A stretch of 64,000 nucleotides of DNA from Alternaria dauci (taxonomy: Eukaryota > Ascomycota > Dothideomycetes > Pleosporales > Pleosporaceae), in NCBI RefSeq assembly GCF_042100115.1, contig NC_091279.1:1984001-2048000 (forward strand). The letters are read 5' to 3'. This document shows, piece after piece, positions 10,931 to 21,800 of this stretch. Position numbers and translations under genes: made by a program. The notes beneath the pieces were generated by a model. The model ran no database searches, was not told where the DNA came from, and worked only from the letters and a program-made list of their open reading frames with translations. Position 1 is the first letter of the stretch. The number at the start of each line of letters is the position of its first letter.

Positions 10931-12436
10931 TTAGCTCTGCTTGCACTCAGCAGCCTCCTGCTTTGGTTTTGTGCCGTCGTTCTGGGACTGTGTTAGTTGG
11001 TGTTTGTTCAGAGGGTGACTGGAACTGCTTACCTCGTCGTCTGACTCCTCCTCCTCATCGCGGTCATCGCTGAGCTCGTCCTCGTCCTCGTCGTCCTCGT
11101 CCTCAAACTCGCCCTCGTCAAAGTCCTCAATGTTCTCGTATTGAAGAGCTTCACCGGTAAACCAGTCAATGGCGCGGGGGATGAGCTTCTCCTTGATGTC
11201 TTCACCGAGCTGGTAGTCGAGTTCGAGACGCTCCTCAATATCGGAAGTGGCGTCATCGTCGTCTTGTGGGGGCTTGGGCGGGTCGAAGAAGTTGAAGAAC
11301 GACTCTGTAGGCACAGTCTTCTTAACGACGCGGGTCTGCTTGGTGTCTAGAAAGTCGTTAGTCGGTCATCGTCTTGTGACGGCAATTGGAAACTCACTCT
11401 TGTTCCTCTGCTTCTTGCTCTCGATGCGGACAGTCAGGTCCTTGCCTGCCTTCCAGTCGACCTTGTCACCCTCGGCGTGGTCGTAGATGAAGTCACCTCC
11501 GTAGCCGTTCTCCTCCTGGTAGAAGTAGGTCTTGGTGATGGTCTTGTTGGTGAAGAACTCATTCTCCTCGAACTCGAAGATTAGGCGGAAACCGGGGCGG
11601 TCGAGGTACTCCATGCGGATGTCGGTCAGGTGCTTCAGAGCAGCCTCGTCGCGGTCTGTGATCATCTCGGCGAGCGAGATCTGGTTCTTCATGGCGCTGA
11701 GCCAGAACTCTGGAATACCCTTGACGTCCTTGCCCTCGTCCTTGTTGAGCTCGGGCTCGGGCTGGTCCTCGTCGTCGTCGTCCTCATCCTGCTGCTCGCC
11801 GACCTTGACGTGGTCCTCGGAGGGCTCCTCGGCGCCGTTGACAATCTTGGCACGCGTCTGGTACAGCGGTGTGAACTTGGCAAAGTACTTCTTCTCGAGC
11901 TGCAGGACCTCTTCTTGAAACTCAGCCTCGAGCTTGGAGTGCTCCTTCTGGACGCCCTTGAGGCCGGCAACACGGCGGCGGACCGAGGCAGGCAGCGACT
12001 CGATGTAGCCGCTGGAGCGGCCGACGAGCGAGCCGAGCTTGTTCTGCATCATGGCGACGAGGGCGGGGTTGGCAGCGAACAGGCCGGCGGCGGTGCGCTC
12101 CAGTTCCTCTGTGGGAAAAATTGAGTTAGCGGTCAGGGCGTCGACGAGGATGCAGGGCGGGGTTGGAGGGGCAGGGAATTTGCGACATACCTTCCTTGAT
12201 AGTGCCGACGCCGGGCTGCTGAGCGCGCGACGATATCGGGGCAGCATTTGCGGGTGTGTTCTGGGGGGTGCTGGCAGGGCGCACGTTAGAATGCGGTACG
12301 TCCATGGTTTGGAGCGTGCTCGTTGTGTGGGAGTGGGTGGTGTTTTGGGGGACAAAATTGTGTGGCCGAGAAAGAGGGAAGCGACTTACGGAGCGGATAT
12401 CGAGTCCATCTTCTTATTGCGGATCGGCTCAGACAT
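10931..12436 (-). CDS. NAP1: Nucleosome assembly protein 1 (NAP family) with C-terminal CaaX box
   Basis: Five exons, 12436-12390, 12270-12191, 12108-11398, 11346-11033 and 10987-10931, join to 402 residues, the usual Nap1 length. Nap1 is a histone H2A-H2B chaperone that shuttles between nucleus and cytoplasm and also has a role in budding/septin regulation in yeasts. The NAP core is clear: a long helix ([24 protein letters not shown]), [38 protein letters not shown] and [13 protein letters not shown], followed by a strongly acidic Asp/Glu-rich segment. The last five residues are ECKQS; CKQS is a CaaX-type farnesylation signal like CKQQ of animal NAP1L1. The last intron (45 nt) places only 18 codons in the final exon; without that splice the CaaX end is lost. 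Introns are 119, 82, 51 and 45 nt. Confidence 0.96.
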
Positions 12437-13385
12437 CTTGGCGAATGGGTGAGGTCGGTCTGGGTGTGGCGAGATTGTTGGGCGAAAGGGTGGATGTTGT
12501 GGGTGAGGCGCAGAATTGTTCGGCGGGTTGAGCGAGAAGGACAGGCGCTACGCAAGGTTGTTTTCGCCCCTCTCTATGCCTAGTTGCAGGCTAGTGCACA
12601 ATCCAGCAGCAGCAACACACTCGACAGGATAGCGACCAGCCAACAGACACTGCCGCAGATATCCAAGGGAAGGCGAGGGGGATACAGCACAATGCCCGCC
12701 AGAAGAGGCGGGCGCCGTGGTTTTTGTACCTTGACCGTCTTTTCGCGGCCGACAGGACACGTGTGGGTGGGTGCCCTTGCCTTGCATCTCTCCGACGTCC
12801 AGCAAACGAGCGAGTCGACTTTGTCTGGCGGCGATACCTCACCTGCTTGTGCGCGCGCAGTAGTCTACCACGTCGACTGCCCTCTGCTGCGCTGACTGGC
12901 ACCACGGCCGACCTTGGCCGCCGGCACATGGATGGATGCACTAAGCAGCACCATGCACACATGCTACCTAGGCACTCTCTGCCACCTCTATCCTACACGC
13001 TCATCATCAGCGTCAGCGTCGATTAGTAGCCACACCTGCCTTCTAGAACAAAGCGGGTCTCTGCAAAACCCTTAGCAAACCCTAAGCAAAATCTCTCTGG
13101 CCCATGGCACCACCCTAGGCCCGAAAGCGCAAAGCGGCAATGCCAACCACGGATGAGAGCATGTTGGGGGTGGGTGTCACCAAGAGTCATGTTCTCTGCG
13201 GCCCATTAGCGGCTGACGACAGAGAGAAGTTGAATTGCTCGAAATAATACCCACACCTTATAATTGCCGGCCGACAAGAGCCGGACATAACCAAGTCTTG
13301 ACATGGACATGACGGTGGTGATGGTTTTGATTTTTCTTCATCTTCTTCTCTTCCTAGGCTACTCAGGATATCCACGTCGTCCCAT
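12437..13385. other. Intergenic: NAP1 promoter and transporter 3' flank, two telobox-like sites
   Basis: No conserved gene is visible. Two related 11-mers, AAACCCTTAGC (13065-13075) and AAACCCTAAGC (13077-13087), resemble teloboxes, which occur in promoters of ribosome-biogenesis genes; here that is only a resemblance. Frames at 12584-13026 on either strand have no recognisable domain. Confidence 0.4.
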
Positions 13386-15157
13386 CTACATCCTTCCCTG
13401 TATCCTCCCCAACCTCCTCGTAGCCACAACCGCCATGCACGCCGAACAAGCTCCAATGAACAAGCAAACTGCAATTGCATTCGGCCCATCCGTGCTGTGA
13501 CGTTCCTCGGGCGGCGCCTCACTCAGTTCGGGACTTTTCCCGGGCTCCAAGATGGAAAATACTACCCACGATATCCCTGTGCCCATGAATTGTGGTAGCG
13601 TCGTATAGAGGTTCATGATGCCGAGGTACTGGCCTGAGCTTGCTCCGCCGCTAGACGCAGATGCGCTACCCTTTTCGAGGTTGGATTGTGCTTCGGGAAG
13701 GTCGACGGAGGACCGCTTTGGGTGTGTCGAGTGCGACGAGGATGTATTAAGCCGGTTGATTTCTACGCCGAGAAACGCAAAGGGAGCCCAGCAGGCTACC
13801 GACCATGATCTGTATTGCATCAGCCGAGCTCCGTGGGAGTTGGGGTCATGGTCGTCACTTACACGCCGCAGCAGGCGATGATGATGGTGGCATGTCTCAG
13901 ACTTCTCACAAAAGGCGCCATGATCATGCTTCCTGCAAAGATACAATGCGCGACTGTCCACGCGGTAAGCAGGCTTGGCTTGTATTTTGCCAGCCCAGTC
14001 GACCGCTTAGGCGGATGGGAGAAGCCAGGGCCCTTGTCGTCGTCTTCTGGGCTTTGTACGAAGAAAGGCAGGAGAACAGACATTACGAAAGTGATGATGG
14101 AAAAGGCAATGAGGGCCATGGAGCCAATGCGACCAACTTTGCCCGTGAGGTCACCTGCTGCTTTGACTTCGGCTGGCGCGTCATATCGTAGGTATACCTC
14201 GCCAACCCAAGTTGTGCTGTAGAAGAGAAACGGAAACCAGCCTGGCACATGATTAGTACACAGTCGACACAAACAGCACATCAACAACGTACCGATCCAA
14301 GCCCAGAATTGAACTGTGCAGATGGCTTGGATACTTCGGGGCAGATTCAAAGCAGTATGCGCGATAGTACCGAGAACTTGCTTGAGATCCAGCTCCTTGC
14401 CCTCTTCAGCTCCATCATTGACAAGCACCCGTTCAGTAACAGCCCAGCTTGTCGTTCCAATGGCCAAGCACAGCGTCAAAGCCGCAACGCCCGTCAACTG
14501 CTTGAACTGCGTGTCTCCCAAAATGGGCCCAAACACACTCTTTAGATCAATTGCCCCTGCGCCATATCCAATCAGACTCCCGACCGCAACCATCCTACTC
14601 GCCCAACTGCTGCCCATCTGTTGTTTCGAGATCGGTAATGTATCGACAACCAGGCCCCTGCAACTCCCCTGCACGGCATTGATGGCGAAATCAATGCCAT
14701 AGATGCTGAAGACGGCAACGTATATGGTCGCGCTCTTGGCCGCAGCCTCATCCTTTATAAAGTACCGAACCACCTCTTTTGTCCAGCCCAGCAGCAGCAA
14801 GAACATGGCCACCAGTATCGTCCCAAAGAACATAAAGGGTCTGCGACGGCCCCAGCGCGAGGTAGAACGGTCCGCGACGACGCCGACAATGGGCTGCATG
14901 ATGAGGCCCGACAGCGGGCCAGCAACCCAGACGAGAGAGATTTTGGATTTGGTGAGGCCGAGTTCGAGGAGGTAGGGCGTGCAATATGTCATTTCGACGT
15001 TCCACGTGAACCTGCATGTTGCTTAGCACACGACACTTGTAGACAGGACGGTGTCTTACTGCAGGCCTATCAGCGATGCTGTGAGCAGCGCCATGCGTAT
15101 GCTCTCAGTCGAGCCCTTGACTGAAGGCGTCCCCTGCCATTGCGCAACAGACGGCAT
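13386..15157 (-). CDS. Sucrose/alpha-glucoside-type sugar transporter (GPH/MFS superfamily)
   Basis: Four exons, 15157-15060, 15011-14293, 14241-13863 and 13809-13386, join to 539 residues. The protein is an integral membrane carrier with about 12 hydrophobic segments, resembling the SUT/Sut1-type H+-coupled sucrose or maltose transporters of plants and fungi. Diagnostic sequences are the first helix QFTWNVEMTYCTPYLLELGL, the loop GVVADRSTSRWGRRRP (the RWGRRRP motif of GPH/SUT carriers), and FAINAVQGSCRGLVVD. The second half contains WVGEVYLRYD and a final membrane helix before a short Arg-rich tail. Introns are 48, 51 and 53 nt; the second contains a near-consensus branch site (ACTAAT). The start at 15157 gives MPSVAQWQGTPSVKG; the short exon 1 was identified by splicing. 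Substrate is inferred from family, not from sequence. Confidence 0.9.
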
Positions 15158-15883
15158 CTTGTTTCCCCCTGACACGTCACGGCGTCTTTGTCGTAGTCTA
15201 GGGAAACGTCCAAGGGCGCATTGGGGTGAGATGGGAGCGTGTCGTGTTTGGGTATCGTACTACGTTGGCAAGATGCAGGGTTGGAGGTAAGTCGTCAACC
15301 AGAATAAATGCGCGTTGAATGCAACAAGGAGCGAGACTAGGAAAAAGCAATGACAGAGGTAGTGCGAGCGAGCGAAAGCAAGTTGGTATTGATGAGTCTC
15401 TTTTCTTCTAGGGGCCTGGTTTGTAGGATTGTGAGCAAGAGGGCTTGCAAAGGAGAGGAGACGTTGTCGTCAGCTCCATGGCTTGGCCGTGTCGCTTGTC
15501 GAGATGATTACGGATGTCGGGATCGTTGGAAGAGCCAAACGGCAGCCAAGTCTAGCTAGCGCGCCAGATTGAGCGGGCCGTGTGGCGCACCCCCGAACGT
15601 CTGGTTCGGCGCAGCTTGGGCCGACGGTCGGAACACAGCCCAGCATCACACAAGGGTTTCAGAAACATATTGCTCAACTTTCTATGAATCGCGAGAACCT
15701 GAACTAACAAACCCATGAACAAAAGGAAATCTATGAAAAAAGGAAACCCCCGCAACCATCGCTAGTCCCTGGCACAGATCCCGAGACCAAAACGTGTTTG
15801 AGAAGCCTGACTGCCGACTCTTCTGGTGATCCCTAGCACCACCATTCCTCATCCCTCATCCCTCATCCCTCATCCCTCCACTC
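15158..15883. other. Intergenic: transporter promoter and 3' flank of the 402-aa gene
   Basis: This contains the promoter side of the transporter gene and the 3' UTR of the next minus-strand gene. Apart from a short tandem repeat at 15847-15878 I see no structured feature. Confidence 0.45.
15847..15878. repeat. 7-bp tandem repeat (CCTCATC), about 4.5 copies
   Basis: Four perfect CCTCATC units plus a partial unit lie just downstream of the stop codon of the adjacent minus-strand gene, so probably in its 3' UTR. Another CCTCATCC occurs inside the last coding codons nearby. Confidence 0.9.
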
Positions 15884-17092
15884 CTAATAATCCTCATCCC
15901 TGATGCGAAGCATTGAGACGTCTGGCGACGAGTCATCCCCGACTCCGGCCTTTGACAACTGCCTCACGATAACAGGTGACTTGCGTTGAGTACGTGTTGC
16001 AAGTACTGCCTGCCTTATCTCGTACGTGCTCGGAATATGCTCGTCCATTGTCCACTCACACGTCTCGGAGAGATCAGTGATCTTGTTTGCAATTTTCACG
16101 CCACCGCGTTGCATCGGCACCTGATCCAAATCTCGCTCGCCCTCGAAGTAATACCACCCATAAAGGTCATTTGGATTTCCTGGGACGATTGTGTACTGAT
16201 CGGATGTGTGCTCAATTGTCGGGTTGAAGTTCTGTAGCAGCCAGACAGCGCCTGCCATGCCATGTTCTTCGATGACAACGACCATGACCCAATCGGCATC
16301 TCTCCACGACTCACCCCTGGTATGTTGTCTGTCGGATTGCTTGTCTTTGTCTGACCCGCGTTTCTGGTCGGTGACCTGTACTGTTCCAACTTCGCAGCAT
16401 ACAAACCTAGTGACACCGTTAATCAGAGTGCTCTCATCGCTGAAACCACTCCAGCAAGATTCATGTGACCTATCCCCGCGCTGAATCAGCCAGCGCTCAT
16501 ATTCTGCGTCCTGGTACTTGATCCTCTGCCCTGCTAGATTGATCCCAATGATCGGCTCTTCAGCGTCTTCACGTGGGTCCTCCCAGTCGATTAGGTCTTC
16601 ATCCGGTCCCAGTATTCTCAAGTTTGGATTAACGCGGTAGCGGCAGTCCAACCAGGAGCCGATGAGTATGCAAGGAGATGCGAGTGCGCGCCGTAGTTGG
16701 TACAGCTTTCCCACAGAGTGTCTGTCTGCAAAGTCGGTTTCGGAGAAAGCTTTGATGTAGTCCTCAGCAGTTCCAGCTATGTATGTCGTCCGGATTATTC
16801 TGTACTGATCATGTACCCACAACCAGAACTTCTCTCGGTCGATGGCATTCGGCAGTGCAGCCTCGAGGAGTTCGCCGTCATCCTTGTGTACGTCGTCAAG
16901 GTCTGTCGAGGACGAGCCGGTCGGGGATCGGAGCTTCGCTCTCTTTACGAACATCCTCTCTCGAATTGCCTTGAATCTCACCGCTTCTTCTTTATCATAA
17001 CTCGTTGGAAACTTGAAGTCGCTGCTCTTGTACTGTCTATTTAGCTCTGCCGATATTTCTTTGGCGGTGAGTGGCGCTTTGCTCGACGACAT
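15884..17092 (-). CDS. Hypothetical protein, 402 aa, single exon
   Basis: An uninterrupted 402-codon frame from the Met at 17092 to TAG at 15884. I do not recognise a family. The protein is soluble-looking, with no signal peptide or clear membrane segment. It has a charged N-terminal helix-rich third (MSSSKAPLTAKEISAELNRQ), a central Trp/Tyr-rich part (REKFWLWVHDQYRIIRTTYI, LIGSWLDCRYRVNPNLRIL), and a hydrophobic strand WVMVVVIEEHGMAGAVWLLQ near residue 275. It ends in a polar tail. The length, codon composition and lack of competing frames support a real gene. It lies between a transporter and myosin V on the same strand, but with long spacers on both sides, so no operon-like relation is implied. 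Confidence 0.7.
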   Translation of the reverse strand: MSSSKAPLTAKEISAELNRQYKSSDFKFPTSYDKEEAVRFKAIRERMFVKRAKLRSPTGSSSTDLDDVHKDDGELLEAALPNAIDREKFWLWVHDQYRIIRTTYIAGTAEDYIKAFSETDFADRHSVGKLYQLRRALASPCILIGSWLDCRYRVNPNLRILGPDEDLIDWEDPREDAEEPIIGINLAGQRIKYQDAEYERWLIQRGDRSHESCWSGFSDESTLINGVTRFVCCEVGTVQVTDQKRGSDKDKQSDRQHTRGESWRDADWVMVVVIEEHGMAGAVWLLQNFNPTIEHTSDQYTIVPGNPNDLYGWYYFEGERDLDQVPMQRGGVKIANKITDLSETCEWTMDEHIPSTYEIRQAVLATRTQRKSPVIVRQLSKAGVGDDSSPDVSMLRIRDEDY

Positions 17093-18879
17093 GATTCGTG
17101 CAGCTAGAGGTTGGATGTTGTGATAGAGCAGACTGTTCTGCGAATTCTTTCTCGAAGATCAGGTAAAGGTGAGCAGACGTAGAATGAGCAAGTAAAGTTG
17201 CGGGTGTTAAGTAGAAGCAAAAAGTGAAGTCGACCTTGGAACCAAGAATCGCCGATGGGTAGTCCCAAGGTTCGCGTGAATACCTGATAAATACTTAGAA
17301 TGAGTCATTTCACCAGGATGTTGGTTGCTCATCTGATTATCCACTTCGTCCTATGGTACTGCGATGATGCATATCAGTTTGAGCCAATTGCAGCTTCTCC
17401 AGTTCTCATCAGTCTAAACGAACAGGTTACCTCAAAATGAGCGAATTCGCAGTATGGCGATGTTCTCTAGACTTTTGTAAGAAGAATATGTCTCTACAAT
17501 TTGTAGACCAGAGGCGTACCCATGCGTAGCAATCGGTAATGCATCTACCATAAAAGTACCTAGAGCACGATGCTAAAGCTACAAGCTTTGAACACGTTTG
17601 CGAAACGTCCAAAGTATGTCATTGGCAATAGCAAAAAACCTTGAACCCGTGCTTGAGCAGATGAGCAAATAGGTAACAAATAGGGAAGGTACCATGGACC
17701 ACCACTACATTCACGAGTATGTACCTAGGTAGAGTTGCCTTTGGATCTTGAGGTGGCGGTTTGGCGATGATCATTAGGGTGTGTTTTGCGGAACGGTTTG
17801 ATTGTTGTATGGCTTTGGTTTTGTTTCGCTGGGGCCCGTCGTATGGGTCATCGCAGTACCGTGGTTCTCGTGAAATCCGCCCACCTAATGACTTTGGACA
17901 GAGGTTTCTGGTCGAGCGACAAGTCAAACATCATAACATGCTAATGCAGAGATTCCGGATCAGTTGGGGGGCTGATTGATCTCTTGCAGCGCAGCGATGA
18001 TGGAGGATATGCAGATGGGTTTCAACACCTATAAGTACATGACACTGTGCTTGCTTCCAACTGTCATTTGTTCTATTCGTGTGTTCATGACGATAGTCAC
18101 CAATCACACTGACAGGTCATCTGATATGTAAAGCTGCCATCTAGCAAAGTTATCAGAATTCGCGATACGGGGGTTTCGCGCACCCTACAACCCGACGTAC
18201 CGGCTACCTGGACGTGCTCGTTCGTCAATGTTGTACCCAGGATTTTATCAGCCCGGGAGTCATTCCTCGGACGATGCTCTTCTGTTCCACACTGTGGTGA
18301 ATTAGAAACAGATTCGCAATGTCCTTATCCGTTTGGGCTTTTTCTTGCATAGGATGAGTAGGTAAACTGTACACCTGCAGTCTTCCCCAAAGCTCAAACC
18401 CAATAATTATCGCGATACAGTAGGCCTCCATCGAGACCGAAAAGCGAACTCTACACTCTCGTAGTAAACTGTACAGTCTACGCCGGCACAATACAGTGAC
18501 AACCTGAAATGTGACGAGAAGCTCATCGCACACCGAATCGACACACATCTCAAACCGCATAAAAGACAAGGTGAAATAAATATAACATTCCAGAAAAACA
18601 CCCAGCATTAAATACCCAACATCATCATGCGTCATACGCCTTTGATCCCCCGCTTCCGCAATTGCAGAAAAAAACGTATAGTAGTTTCGAAGCACATCTT
18701 CCATCCCTCCCCAGAAGTCCAGCGACCAGACAGACACAGAAGAAAACAGCTGCTGCTACTACAACTACTACGAATATTGGGTTCCATCTGCGGCGCTTAT
18801 TTTCCTTCATCTCGTCTCGTGTCGTTTCATGTCTAATACCAAATCTTTCGCTGTCGCTCGCTTACAAAGATGCTAAAGT
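17093..18879. other. Long intergenic region between the 402-aa gene and myosin V
   Basis: About 1.8 kb without a gene I can support. A minus-strand frame at 18225-18737 (170 codons) has some hydrophobic stretches but no recognisable motif, and lies where the myosin V 3' UTR would be expected; I consider it chance. Other frames at 17427-17979 are similar. Confidence 0.4.
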
Positions 18880-21800
18880 TCATGCCTCAACACCCTCTTC
18901 AATCGTACCATGTCCATTCATGCCGCCGCCGTTCATTCCCATCCCGCCAGTGAGAGCGTTCATGGCATCGCCGTTGCTCTGGCCGTTGGGCATGTCGTCG
19001 TCGAACTCGAGCTTCTCTTGTTGCGCGATGGCTTGTTGAGAGACGATTTCGGCGAGGCGCTTGAGGCGGGGTGTTTGCAGCCCTGTCGTGCGTGTTAGAC
19101 GTGTTCTGGTTGGATGATAAATCACTGAAAGGATATACTTACAAGATGGCGTGTATGTCTCAAGTGCTGTGATTACTCGCGGTTCCGCGATTTCGTATGG
19201 ACCACTGTCCTCCATGTCGACTGCTGTGAGCAACAGAACGTCGCTCTTCTCTGTTACGCGCGATGCGACAGCCTTCATGATCTCGCCGTTGATAGGCTGC
19301 TCGTAGTCGGCTACCAGGTACTGGTTCAACAGCTTCTGGATCTGGTTCGGACTCAGCATCCAGCAAATGTCCTGGATAATCTCAATGTCGTTCAAGGTAG
19401 CCTTCTTCAGCTGAAGTAGCTTGGTAGCTTGCATCAGATGCTCAAGCTGCAATGTTCCCTCGGGCATGTCATGCGATTTACACCACTCCTCGATACGTGT
19501 GATGTTGTAATTGATCTGTAAACCTCGCTTCCATGAAAGGAAGTTACGGCGCATGAGCAAGTCGTTGAAAGCAGTGACACCGACTAATCTCAACAACTCA
19601 GTAACACACTGTGTAATGATGGAGTCTTCCAGGTAGTAAGCCTTCATTGCCTTGTAGACACTGTTGAGAAGAGTGAGTAGGTTGTCCATGCTGTAGGCAG
19701 GGGTGTTGCTGCCCTGAAGCAGCTTTCCGAGGAAGCGGTTGCTCTCGTTGGTGACGAAACCAGGCAGCGATTGCGATTCGATAATAGCAGGGATGATCAT
19801 CTTGTGCAACTTCTTCTTCAGGACCTTCATCCAGGTGTGGTAGATGTTGAACTCAAGACTCTCGAGATCATGCTTGACAATCTCCAATAATCGGTCGTAC
19901 TCGTAGTTGTCCGTCTTTTGTTGCTCATACCAGTCTTCAGCAAGGAAGACAAACGATAGCATCTCGTGTACGTTTGACAACCAGAAAGCACCTGGGTTGA
20001 TCGCGTCTTCCGCATCGTGCTGCATGACCTCTTGTTGAATCGACTGCATAACGTTTGCGAGGAAACGCTCCGACTCTTTGACGAAGCCGTTGTTCCACAT
20101 CTCCGAGGTCACAAGGTTGATGAGATAAGCAGGGAAGAGCACTTCCTTGTCGGTTGGTGGGGGTGTGGTGGTAGGCGATGGGATCTTCAGGTTCTTGATC
20201 AGCCCAAGGGTGACCTCATCGTTCAACATATCCTCCTCGGCAAGTATGTTCTCAAGCTCAAGCTCGACATTATCGAGCTGAGCAAAGGTTGAGCCAGAAA
20301 GGTTCTGCCTGTGGATAGTGGAGCCAGGAGCCATCGAGACAGGCCTTGGGTTGTACTGTTCGCTGTAGCGGTTGATGTCGCGGGTGTCTGGTCCGGCGCT
20401 GCGCCTCTTTGGCTTCTTGGACGAGACGAGCTTGATCAAGCTGCTGGGGGCAACGGAAGTGGTGTGACCGTTGGTCAGGTCGGCGATTGGGCCTGATCGC
20501 TTCATCAATTCGACCTGCTCTTGCAACTCGGCGAGCTGTTGACGGAGCGTCATCTTTTCGGTTTCGGTAACATTGCTCCTCCGCTTAGATTGCTCCAGAT
20601 CGTCTGTGGTCCTCTTAAGCGACGCACGGAGTTCCTTTTCCTCTTCCTGAAGATGTCGCATCTTTGCGGTGCTTTCCTCGTAGCTTGTCTGCAGCTTCTT
20701 GTATTCGTCTTCCATCTGGCTGAGCTTGGCAGCGGTGATACCGGCCTGGTTGGCTTCGGCTTGTAGCTCCTTCTGACGGTTTTCGAGGGTACGACTGCGC
20801 TCCTTGTAGGATTTGATCTGGCTCTCGTAGTTTTCCACCTGCGACTTGAGCGACTTGTTTTGCTCCCTCATCGTACCGAGGTTCTGGGTAAGCTCCACGA
20901 CCTTGTTCTCCAGTTTGTAAGAGATGTTCTTGAGATCGCGGGATTCGGCGCGGAGGACCTTGTATTCCCTGCGGGCCTTCCTTCCTCTCCAGAGTTTCTG
21001 GACAGTAATGATGTTGTTGATCTCCTTCTTGTATGCGCGGATGTATCGTTGTTTGCGCCAGTTGCGTTGGATCATACGAGCAGCATCTCCAAGCCTCTTG
21101 TCCAGCATGTTCTTGCGCAGAAGATATCCCTTTGCAGCAGCCTCGAATTTGATGAGCGAGTTTCGGACAATAAGGAAGCGCTTGCGATCTTTGCTACCAC
21201 GCCAAACTCTCTGGATGGTAGTAGCGGCCTTGACCTGTCTCGCCTCCTCAGCCCGTTCCCTGGTCATGTAGCCCCTAGCCAACGATTGGACGAGAATGAC
21301 AGCTTCACGCATCTCAAGGTAGATGCGGCGGTAGTATTTGGCTCGGAGGTTCTTCTGGATCATGATAGCCGCATCGTTGAGCCGGGCCGTACGTAGGTTC
21401 TCAAGGAACGCAAGCATGCCGGCGCGGAAGAAGATCTTTGTTAGACCCATCTGGTACTTGTCGGTGCCGTCGTTCTTGCCGGCCCCTAGGGCTTTCTTCA
21501 AAATCGCCGTAGCCATGTTGCGGATCTCGGGCGTCCAGTCAGCGGATCTGACCAACATGTAGTAACGGAGGGCGAATTCTTCGTAAGTCCATCGTGTAGG
21601 GTAACCAGCGCAACTGATTCTGACGGTTTCAAGAACACCGCAGGCGCGCAGTTGACTGAGAACCATGGGTCCGTCGAACTGCCAGGCGGCTTTAGCCTCA
21701 TTGGGTTTGATACATCTGATGTAGTGAACATCGGTCGAGTTGATGGTCTGCATGAGTTCGATGAGGGAAGATTTGAAGATGCCACCGAGTGTTGGCTTGC

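Noticed and set aside
11630..12124. 164-codon Leu/Val-rich plus-strand frame
   Set aside because: It is antisense to the acidic Nap1 coding sequence, so Glu/Asp codons read as Leu/Val runs.
18225..18737. 170-codon minus-strand frame downstream of myosin V
   Set aside because: No motif, no competing evidence of splicing, and its position fits the myosin 3' flank.
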